Positions 43,840-52,989 of a stretch of 64,000 bases of DNA are shown here, piece after piece. The notes beneath the pieces are model-generated. The model did no database searches. It was given only the letters and a program-made list of their open reading frames with translations, and had not been told where the DNA came from. The position numbers and the translations under genes were made by a program. Source of the DNA: Streptomyces sp. Edi2 (GTDB lineage Bacteria; Actinomycetota; Actinomycetes; Streptomycetales; Streptomycetaceae); assembly GCF_040253635.1 (NCBI RefSeq), contig NZ_JBEJGX010000003.1, forward strand, positions 434,001 through 498,000. Reading direction: 5' to 3'. Numbering within the stretch: position 1 is the stretch's first letter; each line of letters begins with the position of its first letter.

Positions 43840-44640
43840 ACCAACTGCGTGGACGGACGCCGTCATCGCCGACGCCGTACGTCACGCCGGCCCAGCCCTT
43901 GTGCACGAACTCAACGCCGTGGCCACCGCCACGGCACCCGGCGATGCTGCCGCAGCATCCAAACTCATTTCGCCTTCGTCGGATACTTGCTGCGCGCGGA
44001 GCACCCTGCCGCCCCGTTCGGTCTGTTTGCCGAGGCGGCGATACCTGCTTCCGGCCGCGGACAACGGTCTGCAGGGGCCACCGCCGTGGCCCGGGCCGAC
44101 AGACTTGGCTGACCGGCAGCATCACCACCCTGGAGATGGCCGGCACCCCTGTCCCTTCCCGGGGCCTGGCCCGCCACCTTGCCGGGTCTCCCCGGACCTC
44201 GACGCACGCACCGTCTGCGCCATGTTCGACGAACTGCTCGCCCATGACCTGATGCCCGAGCACCATCGCCTCCCGGCCTCCGCGGGAAGAGACACCGCAG
44301 GGCGCCGGCAGAACAGATGGGCGAGCGCGGGGACGTCCCGCACCCACTGGCAGTGGACCTACGCCTGGATACCGAGGTGCAGCTGCCCCACACGATCGCC
44401 TGGGAAGCCAAGCCACCGCGACCGTGCTGGCCCGGCTCATGCCATCCCCCACGTCACCCCCGCCTGGCAGACCTACCGCCACCCCTTCCTGGAGCACTAC
44501 GGGCCGCGCGTGCTGGTCCCGCTTCTGGAGTGCAACGACCCAGTCACCGCCATTGACCTGCCGGACGGCTTCCACGCATCCACGAGCGCTGCATGAGCGC
44601 CTTAGGCCGAATCCGATGCGTAGGGTTGACCAGTTGATCC
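43840..44640 (+). other. Unassigned, probably degraded coding DNA
   Basis: Short coherent pieces such as SPDLDARTVCAMFDELLAHD (about 44190-44250) suggest former coding sequence on the plus strand, but no frame stays open and nothing is recognised. Confidence 0.3.
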
Positions 44641-45200
44641 TGGCATGTATTCTCTAATTGAGAGACCGCATTGTTTAGGAAGACCTCGGTAGGCCTCGGA
44701 GGGATCCTTGTTATACCGGTTAGGTTGGCAGTTGCAAGCCCTTCACGGGGTATACGTCTTCATCATAGAGCTCGTCCATGACCGCATAGCTGCTGAATTG
44801 ATCACCCCTCCCTCGGCGCACCAGAGGGACGATCACGTAAAGATATCCTCAGGCAATCTGGAGTACAGACATTGGGACGTGACTTGCTGTACCGATATGC
44901 GCCACAATACCCTTGAGGGTTTTGCTAATAATTGCGTAGAGTCTGCCACTTACTCAAGGCTCGAAAAATTCACACCCATTCCCCGACGGCGTAAATGGCC
45001 AATAAACCGTGTCGCTAGCCAGATGAATTCCCAGCGCATGGCTGAGCGAATCTCATCGTGCTCGGTTCGGGCGCGGGCGGGACCCATAATGCAACGAAGC
45101 CCCTCGATGTCGCATGGAGAGTCAACAACCGTGCAACACCAGGAGTTTCGCCGGTCACCTAAAGCTCCATTTTCGATGTCCTCTCCGACTGGTTCCTGAC
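44640..45200. other. Lower-GC island without a clear gene
   Basis: By eye, base composition falls towards half GC, well below both flanks. A minus-strand stretch reads GPARARTEHDEIRSAMRWEF and IWLATRFIGHLRRRGMG before a stop at 44950, but its upstream part fades. Both strands were read and no gene is claimed. The composition suggests foreign or promoter-rich DNA. Confidence 0.45.
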
Positions 45201-45259
45201 GAGAGAACCTGACCGTCGCCCGAAGGGGTGACGCGGGCGGTATCCGGCGGTGGCGCCGT

Positions 45260-45897
45260 GGAGTCAGGCGCTCGTGTTGCCGATCTTCCTCGCCAAGGGC
45301 GCGACACCTTTTGAACAGCCCGGATGCCACTTCGGGGTCGGCACCTAGACCACCTGCCGCTTCGTCAACGAGGGCATCGATGCCCTCGCCGCGCCGGCCC
45401 CAGCCTGGCCGACCCCTCGCGCCAACGGGGAAGAGCGGCGCCTGCTGCTGGACAGCACCTTGATGTCCGCCTGGCGCTGCAGCAGCCTGGCCACCGAGGC
45501 CAAACACCGCCAACTCGGCATGCACGTGCAGGCGCTGACCACCACCGGGAGAGGCTGGTCTCCCTCGGCGAGGCCCGGGCCTGCTCCATGCACGACCTGA
45601 CCGCCGCACGCGCCGATGACACAGGACGCGGAGATCACCGTCGACTCCGGCACCAAGGCGCCAACGGCATCTTCCACACCCCGATGAAGCGCCCCAAGGG
45701 CAAGAGCCACAACGGCTGGGAGAAGCTGGCCAACACCGGCCTTGCGCGCCTGCGAGCCCCCGCAGAGCGGCCCTTCGCCCACCTCAAGAGCCGGCGCGTG
45801 CTGCACAAGATCCGCACCAGCTTCGGACGGGCCACCGCCCTGCTGCACGCGCCCCTCGCCGACAACCAGCAACAGCGCTCACTCGCAAGGACGTAGA
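45260..45897 (+). pseudogene. IS5-type (DDE_Tnp_4) transposase remnant
   Basis: Blocks in several frames: VNEGIDALAAPAPAWP, ANGEERRLLLDSTLMSAWRC with the first Asp, and RPKGKSHNGWEKLANTGLAR with FAHLKSRRVLHKIRTSFGR. An early stop (TAG near 45348) and frameshifts are present. It lies directly upstream of the candidate alkaloid genes and may mark their left boundary. Confidence 0.7.
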
Positions 45898-46063
45898 TGA
45901 GATCTGCTCACTGAAACCCTATTAGTCATCGCTGGCGACCCGGTGTCGCAGCTCTCTGATTGCCGTCAGCCGAGGCCATGATGACGCAGGAATCCGACGC
46001 CGTCCGTGACTCATCCGCAGACAAATAGCAGCGACGATATCTCACTGAAAGAAGGGGAAAACC

Positions 46064-47032
46064 TTGTCTGAAACGATTTCCGATCGGCATGTCGAGATCG
46101 CCTGGCCCGATCTGGGTATCACCGTGACCGCGGAACTCGATGGTCGCAACGCTGAACTTGCCGACGCACTGTGGGAGGCGTTGCCCTATCAGAGTCTGCA
46201 GGGACACGCGCTGGTGGCGGGACAGCATCTATATCACGCGGCGCCGATTCCGTCGCTGCTGCATCTGTCCGCGTCTACTCGGATCGCAGATCGACGCGAG
46301 GCGCCCGATGGGACCATATTCTGCTCCGCGCTGCAGCATTTAGGCATCAAGTACGGCACGTTGACCGAACCTATGCCGGCATCCCCGGTGGGCCGGATCT
46401 TGCAGGGGGATATGCCCGCACTACTGGAGGTCGGGCAGGCAATCTGGGATTCGGTCTATTCGACGAAGAAGCCGATCCTGGTGGAGGTCCGCAAGGCGGG
46501 CACCGAAGGCGGCCACCGTATTCCGCATTTAACCGCCGTAGATCCCGACGCGAGCCGTCTCATCCACGACGTGTACACCGCGACCGAGCGGGCTTGGCTG
46601 TCCGGACCGCAGGAGCTCGCTGATCTCCACGCGGGGGTGATCCCTTCCGGGGCAGGGAGTTTTGAGACGGTGTTGCCCACTCTGCTGTTCGTCAACGGTG
46701 AGACCCGCCCGCTGGGGTATGCCACCTACGGTGGTCTGGTCCGGGCCACGGTCCAGGGCATGCCGATGGATTCATTGCGTCACATGGCCCGCCTGCTGGT
46801 CGGTCTTCCGGCCGAGTTTCTGGGCTACTGCGGCCTGGAGCAGCTTTGGAGTTTCACCCAGCGCTTCCTGGCCTGCCTCGACCAGATCGATCGCGACGAT
46901 TTCCTGAGTCTGGTGAGCCAACTGGCCCTCTACGTCAACTGTTTGGGTGGTTGGAATCTGCACCTGTATCCATGGGACGCCGGAGATCACCTGCGCCAAC
47001 TGCGCCCCAATGAATCGGTCCGCCAGTCGTGA
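46064..47032 (+). CDS. Cucumopine-synthase/McbB-like protein, candidate Pictet-Spenglerase
   Basis: 322-aa protein. The N-terminal cyclophilin-like domain (about 8-145) reads VEIAWPDLGITVTAELDGRN, LADALWEALPYQSLQGHALV and AGQHLYHAAPIPSLLHL. The C-terminal helical bundle (about 150-315) includes IPSGAGSFETVLPTLLFVNG and PLGYATYGGLVRATVQGMP. This two-domain plan matches cucumopine synthase of Agrobacterium and, from memory, the beta-carboline-forming McbB. E102 in TLTEPMP is my candidate for the catalytic acid. The start is TTG at 46064 with GAAGGGG upstream. Two TTA codons (46340 and 46529) imply bldA dependence. The stop overlaps the next start by 4 bp. The substrate amino acid and carbonyl partner are unknown. 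Confidence 0.75.
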   Translation: MSETISDRHVEIAWPDLGITVTAELDGRNAELADALWEALPYQSLQGHALVAGQHLYHAAPIPSLLHLSASTRIADRREAPDGTIFCSALQHLGIKYGTLTEPMPASPVGRILQGDMPALLEVGQAIWDSVYSTKKPILVEVRKAGTEGGHRIPHLTAVDPDASRLIHDVYTATERAWLSGPQELADLHAGVIPSGAGSFETVLPTLLFVNGETRPLGYATYGGLVRATVQGMPMDSLRHMARLLVGLPAEFLGYCGLEQLWSFTQRFLACLDQIDRDDFLSLVSQLALYVNCLGGWNLHLYPWDAGDHLRQLRPNESVRQS

Positions 47033-48141
47033 GCCAACTCCCCGAACGCACGGACACCGTTGTCATCGGCGGGGGTGTCGTCGGCAACTCAATAGCGTGC
47101 CAGCTTGCCGAGGCAGGCGTCGGTACCGTCCTGCTGGAGCGTGGCGCACTCGGATCGGGATCGTCCGGGACCACTGCGGGCGTGGTGCGTACCTACTTTC
47201 CCGGTAACGCTCTCATCAGCAGCCTTGCTGTCCGGAGCCTGGCGGCTTATCACGCCTTCACCGAACGGACCGGAATCGACCTCGGCTTGAAGCGTATCGG
47301 CTTGCTCGTGCTGTTCACCGACGAGCACCAGACGCAGGACTTCCGGCACACCCGAGCTGCCCAGAAGGCAGCCGGAGTGGATGTCGAACTCGTGACAGCT
47401 GCTGAAGCAGCGCGGCTCAACCCGCTGGTCGACGAGCGAGCCATCCTGGCGGCAGCCTGGTCGCCCGAGGCCTACGCATGCGATCCCGCCGCGATCGTGC
47501 GCGGCTATGCCACAGCCGCCCAGCAGGCCGGCGCCATTCTGCGCACGGAAACACCCGTCACCGGTATCGACCCAGATGGGCGGGTCCACACGTCTGCGGG
47601 CAGCATCCGCGCAGACACCGTCGTCTGCGCGGCAGGCCCCTGGGCGGGAAGCGTCGCCGCCATGGCCGACGTACGCCTTCCTGTGACCACATACCCCGTC
47701 GAAATGCTCCTGACCGACACCCCCGGTAGTGCCCCGCGCTGCGTTCTGCCGATGACTATGCACCCGTCCAGCCTGCGCATCCGAAGCTGGGGAGACCGCA
47801 TCCTCGTCGGGATGGGCCGCCCCGCTCCGGATGAAACCCGACAGGCCTGGCTACAACGGGTGTCACACCACCTCGGTACGACCTATCCGGCCCTTGCCGG
47901 CAGCAGCCTCGAGAACGGGTGGAGCGGAGACCTCGATGTCAGTCCGGACGGGATGGCTTTCATCGGCCGCGATCGCTCCCGCCCGTTCCTCTACGCGGCT
48001 GGATTCTCCGGTCAGGGCCTGTGCCAAGCACCTGCCGCCGGAGAGATCATCCGAGATCTCGTGCTCGACAAGAAATCCTGGACCGACATGACCGGTCTCT
48101 CCACCGCCCGCTGCCTCAGTGGTTCGGCCGAGATCGGGTAG
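47029..48141 (+). CDS. DAO-family FAD-dependent oxidoreductase
   Basis: 370-aa flavoprotein oxidase related to glycine, sarcosine and D-amino-acid oxidases. The FAD-binding Rossmann motif is TVVIGGGVVGNSIACQLAEA, followed by LLERGALGSGSSGTTAGVV, the substrate-domain strands, and the C-terminal NGWSGDLDVSPDGMAFIGRD with AAGFSGQGLCQAPAAGEII. It begins with GTG inside the stop of the cucumopine-like gene, so the two are coupled. The family oxidises secondary or primary amines to imines. In this setting ring oxidation of a tetrahydropyridine-type product, or oxidation of an opine, is the natural guess. Confidence 0.87.
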   Translation: MSQLPERTDTVVIGGGVVGNSIACQLAEAGVGTVLLERGALGSGSSGTTAGVVRTYFPGNALISSLAVRSLAAYHAFTERTGIDLGLKRIGLLVLFTDEHQTQDFRHTRAAQKAAGVDVELVTAAEAARLNPLVDERAILAAAWSPEAYACDPAAIVRGYATAAQQAGAILRTETPVTGIDPDGRVHTSAGSIRADTVVCAAGPWAGSVAAMADVRLPVTTYPVEMLLTDTPGSAPRCVLPMTMHPSSLRIRSWGDRILVGMGRPAPDETRQAWLQRVSHHLGTTYPALAGSSLENGWSGDLDVSPDGMAFIGRDRSRPFLYAAGFSGQGLCQAPAAGEIIRDLVLDKKSWTDMTGLSTARCLSGSAEIG

Positions 48142-48599
48142 GAAAGAAGAGGAAATCAACATGATTACGTAGGGCGCAATGGTTTCATCCCCATCGCCGA
48201 TGAGGCGTGACTGCTCAGGTCCTTGAATACGCGTGAGCGGGTGGTAGCCAGAGGTTTCCGGTCAGGAGGTCGCGGAGGGCGGAGAAGTGGGTGCGGCCCA
48301 CGTCGCGGTCGTGCGCGAGGCGCCGTTTCAACTCTGCTTTCTATGACTTGAGATCACCGATCCGGACCTCGAACCGATCGATCGTGCGGTCCTGCTGCGC
48401 GACCGGACGCGCGGGAACGTCGTACGACAGACGGTGCATGGTGAGACCCATGACCAGGACGGGAAGGCGGTGGCACGTGCGGGGACGATGACGTCGGCGC
48501 AGCCGACGCCCCTGCCGCGAGCCACCGCTGCCCGCCCTTCAGGGGCAATAAGTTCTGCAGTTGCCGGGCATTTGCTCAATTCTTTCGAGAGGAAAATTC
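48142..48599. other. Gap of about 460 bp inside the candidate cluster
   Basis: A minus-strand scrap reads LAHDRDVGRTHFSALRDLLT and NLWLPPAHAYSRT before a stop near 48220; a plus-strand scrap near 48350-48490 reads DLEPIDRAVLLRDRTRGNVV. Neither is recognised. The end carries the ribosome site GAGAGGA for the next gene. Confidence 0.4.
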
Positions 48600-49658
48600 A
48601 TGGTCGAGCACACTGGCGGAGAGTTCGTTCGAGAGATGATGCAGTGGCACTTCAGTCCAGAGACCGGGTCATCGTTCTGGCTGAAACGGGCCGAAACCCT
48701 CAACTTTGATCCGCTGACCGACGTCCGGGATTTCGACGATCTCCGCTTATTTCCCAATGTTGTGGATGAACTGCGCGATGTCGGTGTCCGTGAGCTGATT
48801 CCCCGTGGCTACGGTGACGAGCACGGGGCGACCGTCTACGAAAGCGGCGGTACCACAGGGCAGCCCAAGCGAGTGATGTACACCGCGGAGTGGCACCGCC
48901 GCAGCGTCGAATGGTTCAGTGAGCGACTGGATGCTCACGGCGTACCGCGAAATGTCGACTGGCTCAGTGCGGTTCCCACCGGGCCGCACAATGTCGGAGC
49001 AATGGCGGCCGACGCCGCGATGGCTCGGGGTGGGCTGAACTTCAGCATCGATCTGGACCCGCGATGGGTGAAGAAGCTCATCGCGCAGGGCCGGACGGAC
49101 ATGGCCGACGCCTACACCGATCATCTCATCGAACAGGTCGGCTACCTTCTGGCCGGCCAGAAGGTGGGCGTCCTCTTCGCCACCCCGCCGATGCTGGAGC
49201 GCCTCGCGCAGCATGACGATCTGGTCGAGTTGGTGAACCGGAAGGTTCGCGCGATCATCTGGGGTGGTACGCATCTGGACGCTGACACCCGAGATCTACT
49301 GCGCGACGAGGTGTTCGGAAACGCCAAATTGGTCGGCGGGTACGGCGGCACGATGATGCTGGGGACATCGGTGGAGCGACCCGGCCTCGGTGGCGACGAG
49401 CCGTGCGTGTTCGACCCCTTCGCTCCGTACACCACGTTCCGGGTAATCGACCCCGACACCGGCCGGGTTGTTCCGTACGGCGAGCGCGGGCAGATAGTTG
49501 TGCATCACATGAGCCGAAGTGCCCTGCTGGTCAACAACATCGAGCGGGACTACGCAACCCGGATCGCACCGGTGGCCGGCGGCTTCGGTGATTCGGTCGC
49601 AGACGTCGCACCCGTGGCGTCCTTCGGCGATACTCCGGTGGTCGAGGGCGTGTACTGA
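48600..49658 (+). CDS. EhpF-like adenylate-forming enzyme
   Basis: 352-aa ANL-superfamily protein resembling EhpF of phenazine (griseoluteate) biosynthesis and LuxE-type enzymes. The P-loop is YESGGTTGQPKRVMYTAEWH. IIWGGTHLDADTRDLLRDEV and KLVGGYGGTMMLGTSVERP correspond to the core adenylation motifs. The usual mobile C-terminal domain is missing, as in that subfamily. It should activate a carboxylic acid as the acyl-adenylate. ATG 48600 is fixed by GAGAGGA 6 bases upstream. A TTA codon (48747, codon 50) suggests bldA control. The last base of its stop is the first base of the next start, so it is translationally coupled to the ALDH-like gene. Confidence 0.82.
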   Translation: MVEHTGGEFVREMMQWHFSPETGSSFWLKRAETLNFDPLTDVRDFDDLRLFPNVVDELRDVGVRELIPRGYGDEHGATVYESGGTTGQPKRVMYTAEWHRRSVEWFSERLDAHGVPRNVDWLSAVPTGPHNVGAMAADAAMARGGLNFSIDLDPRWVKKLIAQGRTDMADAYTDHLIEQVGYLLAGQKVGVLFATPPMLERLAQHDDLVELVNRKVRAIIWGGTHLDADTRDLLRDEVFGNAKLVGGYGGTMMLGTSVERPGLGGDEPCVFDPFAPYTTFRVIDPDTGRVVPYGERGQIVVHHMSRSALLVNNIERDYATRIAPVAGGFGDSVADVAPVASFGDTPVVEGVY

Positions 49659-51019
49659 TGTTGTCCCTGGACGTTCTCGGCCCCGGCGGCCCCTATCGGT
49701 CCCGGCGTCAGGAGACCATTCGAGATCTTGCCGGAAACCCGGTCGCGACACTGAGTATCGCGCCCTCGCTCTACATCAGCCGCGCGATAAAGGCCCTGCG
49801 CCGAGCGCCGGCGCTACCCGTCGACACACGGATCGCGGCGTTCGCACAGGCGGGCCGGGCTTTCGCCACGCAGCCGATCGCGGGACTGACGGCGCAGGAA
49901 TATCAGCACACCGTCAGCGCGGTCACCGGGATACCGATCACGGTAGTGCGCAATGCCACCGACGATATTGCGCGGGCCGCCGAGCGGATCCACCACAGCG
50001 TGGAGAACGCGCGGCCAGCCGGTTCAGTCGGCTCGTGGCGCGATCCGCGGGCCCGGGGCGGTGCGGCGGTGTGGACCCGGCGCGGTGGGGTATTTGCCGT
50101 CCATGCGGCGGGCAATCACCCTGCGGTGCACCAGGGTTGGTTCGATGCCCTCGCGCTCGGCTATCGCGTTGCCGTGCGTCCCTCCCGTCGTGAACCGTTC
50201 ACCCCACATCGGCTGGTCACTGCCCTGCGCGAGGCCGGTTTCGGCGACGAGGGAATCACGTTGCTGCCCACCGACCACAACGGGGCCGACGACATCCTCC
50301 GGGACACCGACTTCGGAATGGTGTACGGAGGTACGGATGTCGTGGGCAAATATGCCGGCGATCGACGCATTCTGCCGCAGGGCCCCGGGCGCTCCAAGAT
50401 TCTCATCACCGCCGAAACCGAGTGGGAACCGCTCGTCGACACCATCGTGGAGTCGATCAGCAGTGGTGGGGGCGTCGGTTGCGTCAACGCCACCGGCGTA
50501 CTGGTCGAGGGCGACCCCTCCCCCGTGGCCGCGGCGATCGCCGAACGCCTCGACGCGCTGCCCAGCCTCCCCGCGACGGATGAACGCGCAGTCCTGCCCG
50601 TGCAGCCCGTCGGTCTCGCCCGTTGGTGGGACGAGTATCTGCGGCAACGGGCAGCGGGCACCAAGGCGTGGCTCGGCGGTGACGGTATCGTCGACGATCT
50701 CGGCGATGGTTCCGCGGTGCTCCGGCCGGCGGTGCACCAACTCGACAGCCCGTTCGCCGAACAGCTCGGGGTCGAGTTGGGCTTCCCCTGTGCGTGGATT
50801 GCCCCATGGGACCGCGACGCCGGGGTCCGGCCGCTGCGCGACACCCTCGTCCTCACTGCCGTCACCACCGACGCGAAGCTGATCGACGAATTGGTGGCCG
50901 AGCCGACGATCGCCAACGTCTACGTCGGTGACCATCCGACACCGTGGATGGAGCACGGACTGCCCCACGACGGCTACCTCGCTGAATTCCTCATGCGCAC
51001 CAAGACGATTCGATGCTGA
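49658..51019 (+). CDS. Aldehyde-dehydrogenase-fold acyl reductase (EhpG/LuxC-like)
   Basis: 453-aa ALDH-superfamily protein. The cofactor region reads VFAVHAAGNHPAVHQGWFDA and LALGYRVAVRPSRREPFTPH, and the likely catalytic cysteine is in SSGGGVGCVNATGVL. Together with the preceding adenylating enzyme it forms the pair described for EhpF/EhpG, in which an activated acid is reduced by NAD(P)H to an aldehyde. It overlaps that gene by one base (ATG 49658). The product aldehyde could serve the cucumopine-like enzyme. It is convergent with the phosphatase gene, 45 bp away. Confidence 0.82.
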   Translation: MLSLDVLGPGGPYRSRRQETIRDLAGNPVATLSIAPSLYISRAIKALRRAPALPVDTRIAAFAQAGRAFATQPIAGLTAQEYQHTVSAVTGIPITVVRNATDDIARAAERIHHSVENARPAGSVGSWRDPRARGGAAVWTRRGGVFAVHAAGNHPAVHQGWFDALALGYRVAVRPSRREPFTPHRLVTALREAGFGDEGITLLPTDHNGADDILRDTDFGMVYGGTDVVGKYAGDRRILPQGPGRSKILITAETEWEPLVDTIVESISSGGGVGCVNATGVLVEGDPSPVAAAIAERLDALPSLPATDERAVLPVQPVGLARWWDEYLRQRAAGTKAWLGGDGIVDDLGDGSAVLRPAVHQLDSPFAEQLGVELGFPCAWIAPWDRDAGVRPLRDTLVLTAVTTDAKLIDELVAEPTIANVYVGDHPTPWMEHGLPHDGYLAEFLMRTKTIRC

Positions 51020-51063
51020 CCGACGGGGGTCCGTGCCGAGCACCGCCCCATTTGCTGCCGAGG

Positions 51064-51801
51064 TCAGCGGCGGTCCGCGAGGTGCGACGTGTCGTTCAGC
51101 AATTGCACCGACGCATTCCCATCCCCGTGATAGGCCACGGCCGACAGCGAGGCCGCCGACAACTCCATCCGGAACAGGGACACGGGCGGCGCGCCCAGCG
51201 CCAGCCGAACCAGCGTCCGCAACACCCCGACATGCGAAACGACCAACACCGTCTGCCCCTCGTACCGTGCCAGGAGCCGGTCCCGCAAGAGCGCGGCCCG
51301 GCGCGCAACCGCGGCGAATGTCTCCCCGGTTCCGCCCGGCACCGCTGCCGGAGAGGCAAGCCACGCTGCCAGCTCGTCCGGGTAGCGCTCGCGCACCTCG
51401 GCGAACGTAAGTCCCTCCCAGGCACCGAAATCCGCCTCGGTGAGCCCTTCGTCGATTCGGACTTCCAGGCCCAGCCGACGTGCCGCTGTCTCGGCCGTCT
51501 GCTGGGCTCGGCGCAGCGGTGAGGACACCACCGCCTGCACCGGGCCGCGTGCCACGAGCATCCTCCCGGCGGCCTCGGCCTGCCACTGCCCGGCCTCCGA
51601 CAACGCCGGATCGCCACCGCCGCTGCCGGACAACCGCTTCTCCGGCGTCAATGCCGTCTCACCGTGGCGTAGCAGCATAAGGGTCGTGGGGGTGCCCTGG
51701 CCGGTGAGGGCAAGGTTCACGCCGGCCGCTCCACAGGTAGTTCTGTCCCCGATGCGAATCGGGTCACCCCTTTCGATCACAGCCCCCGTCGCCGGCGGCA
51801 T
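51064..51801 (-). CDS. Histidine phosphatase domain, probably split from an RNase H/acid phosphatase
   Basis: 245 aa. From about residue 40 the protein is a histidine phosphatase: LMLLRHGETALTPEKRLSGS with the catalytic RHG, SSPLRRAQQTAETAARRLGL, FGAWEGLTFAEVRERYPDEL and VLVVSHVGVLRTLVRLALGA with the second His. It is very like the C-terminal half of the bifunctional RNase HI/phosphatase found in Streptomyces, including the tail ASVQLLNDTSHL. The RNase H half is absent and the first 40 residues are unrelated. A stand-alone phosphatase may therefore have been recruited to the cluster. It follows the LLM gene by 18 bp in the same direction. Confidence 0.8.
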   Translation of the reverse strand: MPPATGAVIERGDPIRIGDRTTCGAAGVNLALTGQGTPTTLMLLRHGETALTPEKRLSGSGGGDPALSEAGQWQAEAAGRMLVARGPVQAVVSSPLRRAQQTAETAARRLGLEVRIDEGLTEADFGAWEGLTFAEVRERYPDELAAWLASPAAVPGGTGETFAAVARRAALLRDRLLARYEGQTVLVVSHVGVLRTLVRLALGAPPVSLFRMELSAASLSAVAYHGDGNASVQLLNDTSHLADRR

Positions 51802-51819
51802 CGTGGCGAAGTGTGCAGT

Positions 51820-52704
51820 TCAGCGCAGCGCGGCGATAACCGGCGCGAAATTCTCCATGTTGTATTCCATAACCGTGAAGTAGGTGAAGCCGTAGCGTTC
51901 GCGGCGTTCCTTGAGTTGTTGCGCCATCTCCGATGGGGTTCCGATCAGCACAGTGGGAAGCTCCTCGGGGCTGCCCACGGCGTCGGGCGGCAGGAGCGGC
52001 TCGAACCTGTCAGGCACCGCGGCGCGTTCGGCGGGCGGAATCACCTGCTGCACCAGGATATTCAGCTCCACAGCGTCGGCACGGTCACCGAGTAGGCCGC
52101 GCACGTAGGCGACCCGTTCTTCCGTCTGCGCGATTCCGGCCACATGGAGTACATCGCCGGTGGTGCTGGCCCAGCCTCCGGTGAAGGCGATGATATCGGC
52201 CTGCGCGGCGGCCAGCCGCAGCAGCCGGTCGCCCCAGCCCCCAATCAGCAGTGGCGGCCCGGATGGTTGGGCTGGACGCGGCTGAAATTTTGCGTCCTTA
52301 AACAGACGACGCAATGTGGTGACAGTCCGTTCCAGCTGGTCGACCCGCCTTCCACCGCTGGTGAACGGTATCTCCGCGGTGTCGAACTCGGCCTTCACGT
52401 AGCCTGCGCCGAGCCCGAGTTCCATACGCCCGTCGATGAATTGGTCGGTGCTCGCCACCTCACGCGCGAGGAGGACAGGGTTGTAGAACGGTGTGTTCAA
52501 CACGAACGTACTCAGCCGTACCCGTTCGGTCATTTCGGCGGCGAGCACCAGTGCTGGAAACGGCGCGGAGAACTCCAGGTGATCGGCTACTCCGACTACA
52601 TCGAAACCGAGTTCCTCGGCTCTGCGGCACTTCGCGCTCCACTCGCGTCGCGAACCGGGAACGAACATGTTGACACCGAAGCGGAAGGGGCGCTGCGAAG
52701 ACAT
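51820..52704 (-). CDS. Luciferase-like (LLM) F420-dependent oxidoreductase
   Basis: 294-aa barrel oxidoreductase of the TIGR03621-like F420 group: PFRFGVNMFVPGSRREWSAK, AEELGFDVVGVADHLEFSA, RVRLSTFVLNTPFYNPVLLA, GRMELGLGAGYVKAEFD, GPPLLIGGWGDRLLRLAAAQ and YFTVMEYNMENFAPVI. The enzyme should use F420 or FMN to reduce or oxidise a small molecule. The start at 52704 has no clear ribosome site and a TATA-like string overlaps it, so it could be leaderless. It heads a two-gene operon with the phosphatase, convergent with the candidate alkaloid operon. Confidence 0.88.
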   Translation of the reverse strand: MSSQRPFRFGVNMFVPGSRREWSAKCRRAEELGFDVVGVADHLEFSAPFPALVLAAEMTERVRLSTFVLNTPFYNPVLLAREVASTDQFIDGRMELGLGAGYVKAEFDTAEIPFTSGGRRVDQLERTVTTLRRLFKDAKFQPRPAQPSGPPLLIGGWGDRLLRLAAAQADIIAFTGGWASTTGDVLHVAGIAQTEERVAYVRGLLGDRADAVELNILVQQVIPPAERAAVPDRFEPLLPPDAVGSPEELPTVLIGTPSEMAQQLKERRERYGFTYFTVMEYNMENFAPVIAALR

Positions 52705-52989
52705 TATACTTGTTTACCACATGATGATTCTCCCGTCCTGCCTCTGAGCGGGAAGAAATCAATCAGTTATCCATTGAGGCCCTCTCGGCAACGTCATAGT
52801 TGCGGTGCGTGATCGGGTGCGGGTGGCCGAGGTGGTTACACGACGTCAAATAGGCGTGAAGGCCCTGGTAGAACGGGTTGGCGGAGATCAATGTCCCAGC
52901 CCAGAGGCTTCATGTGACGTCCAGCATCACCTACACCGCTGTCCTCGATGTTCGCAGTCGGACCGCGGAGCACCTCGCGACGTTGCGGT

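Noticed and set aside
44131..44596. Plus-strand frame that could be a small enzyme gene
   Set aside because: No ribosome site, no recognised motif, and coherence only in short pieces; reported as degraded DNA instead.
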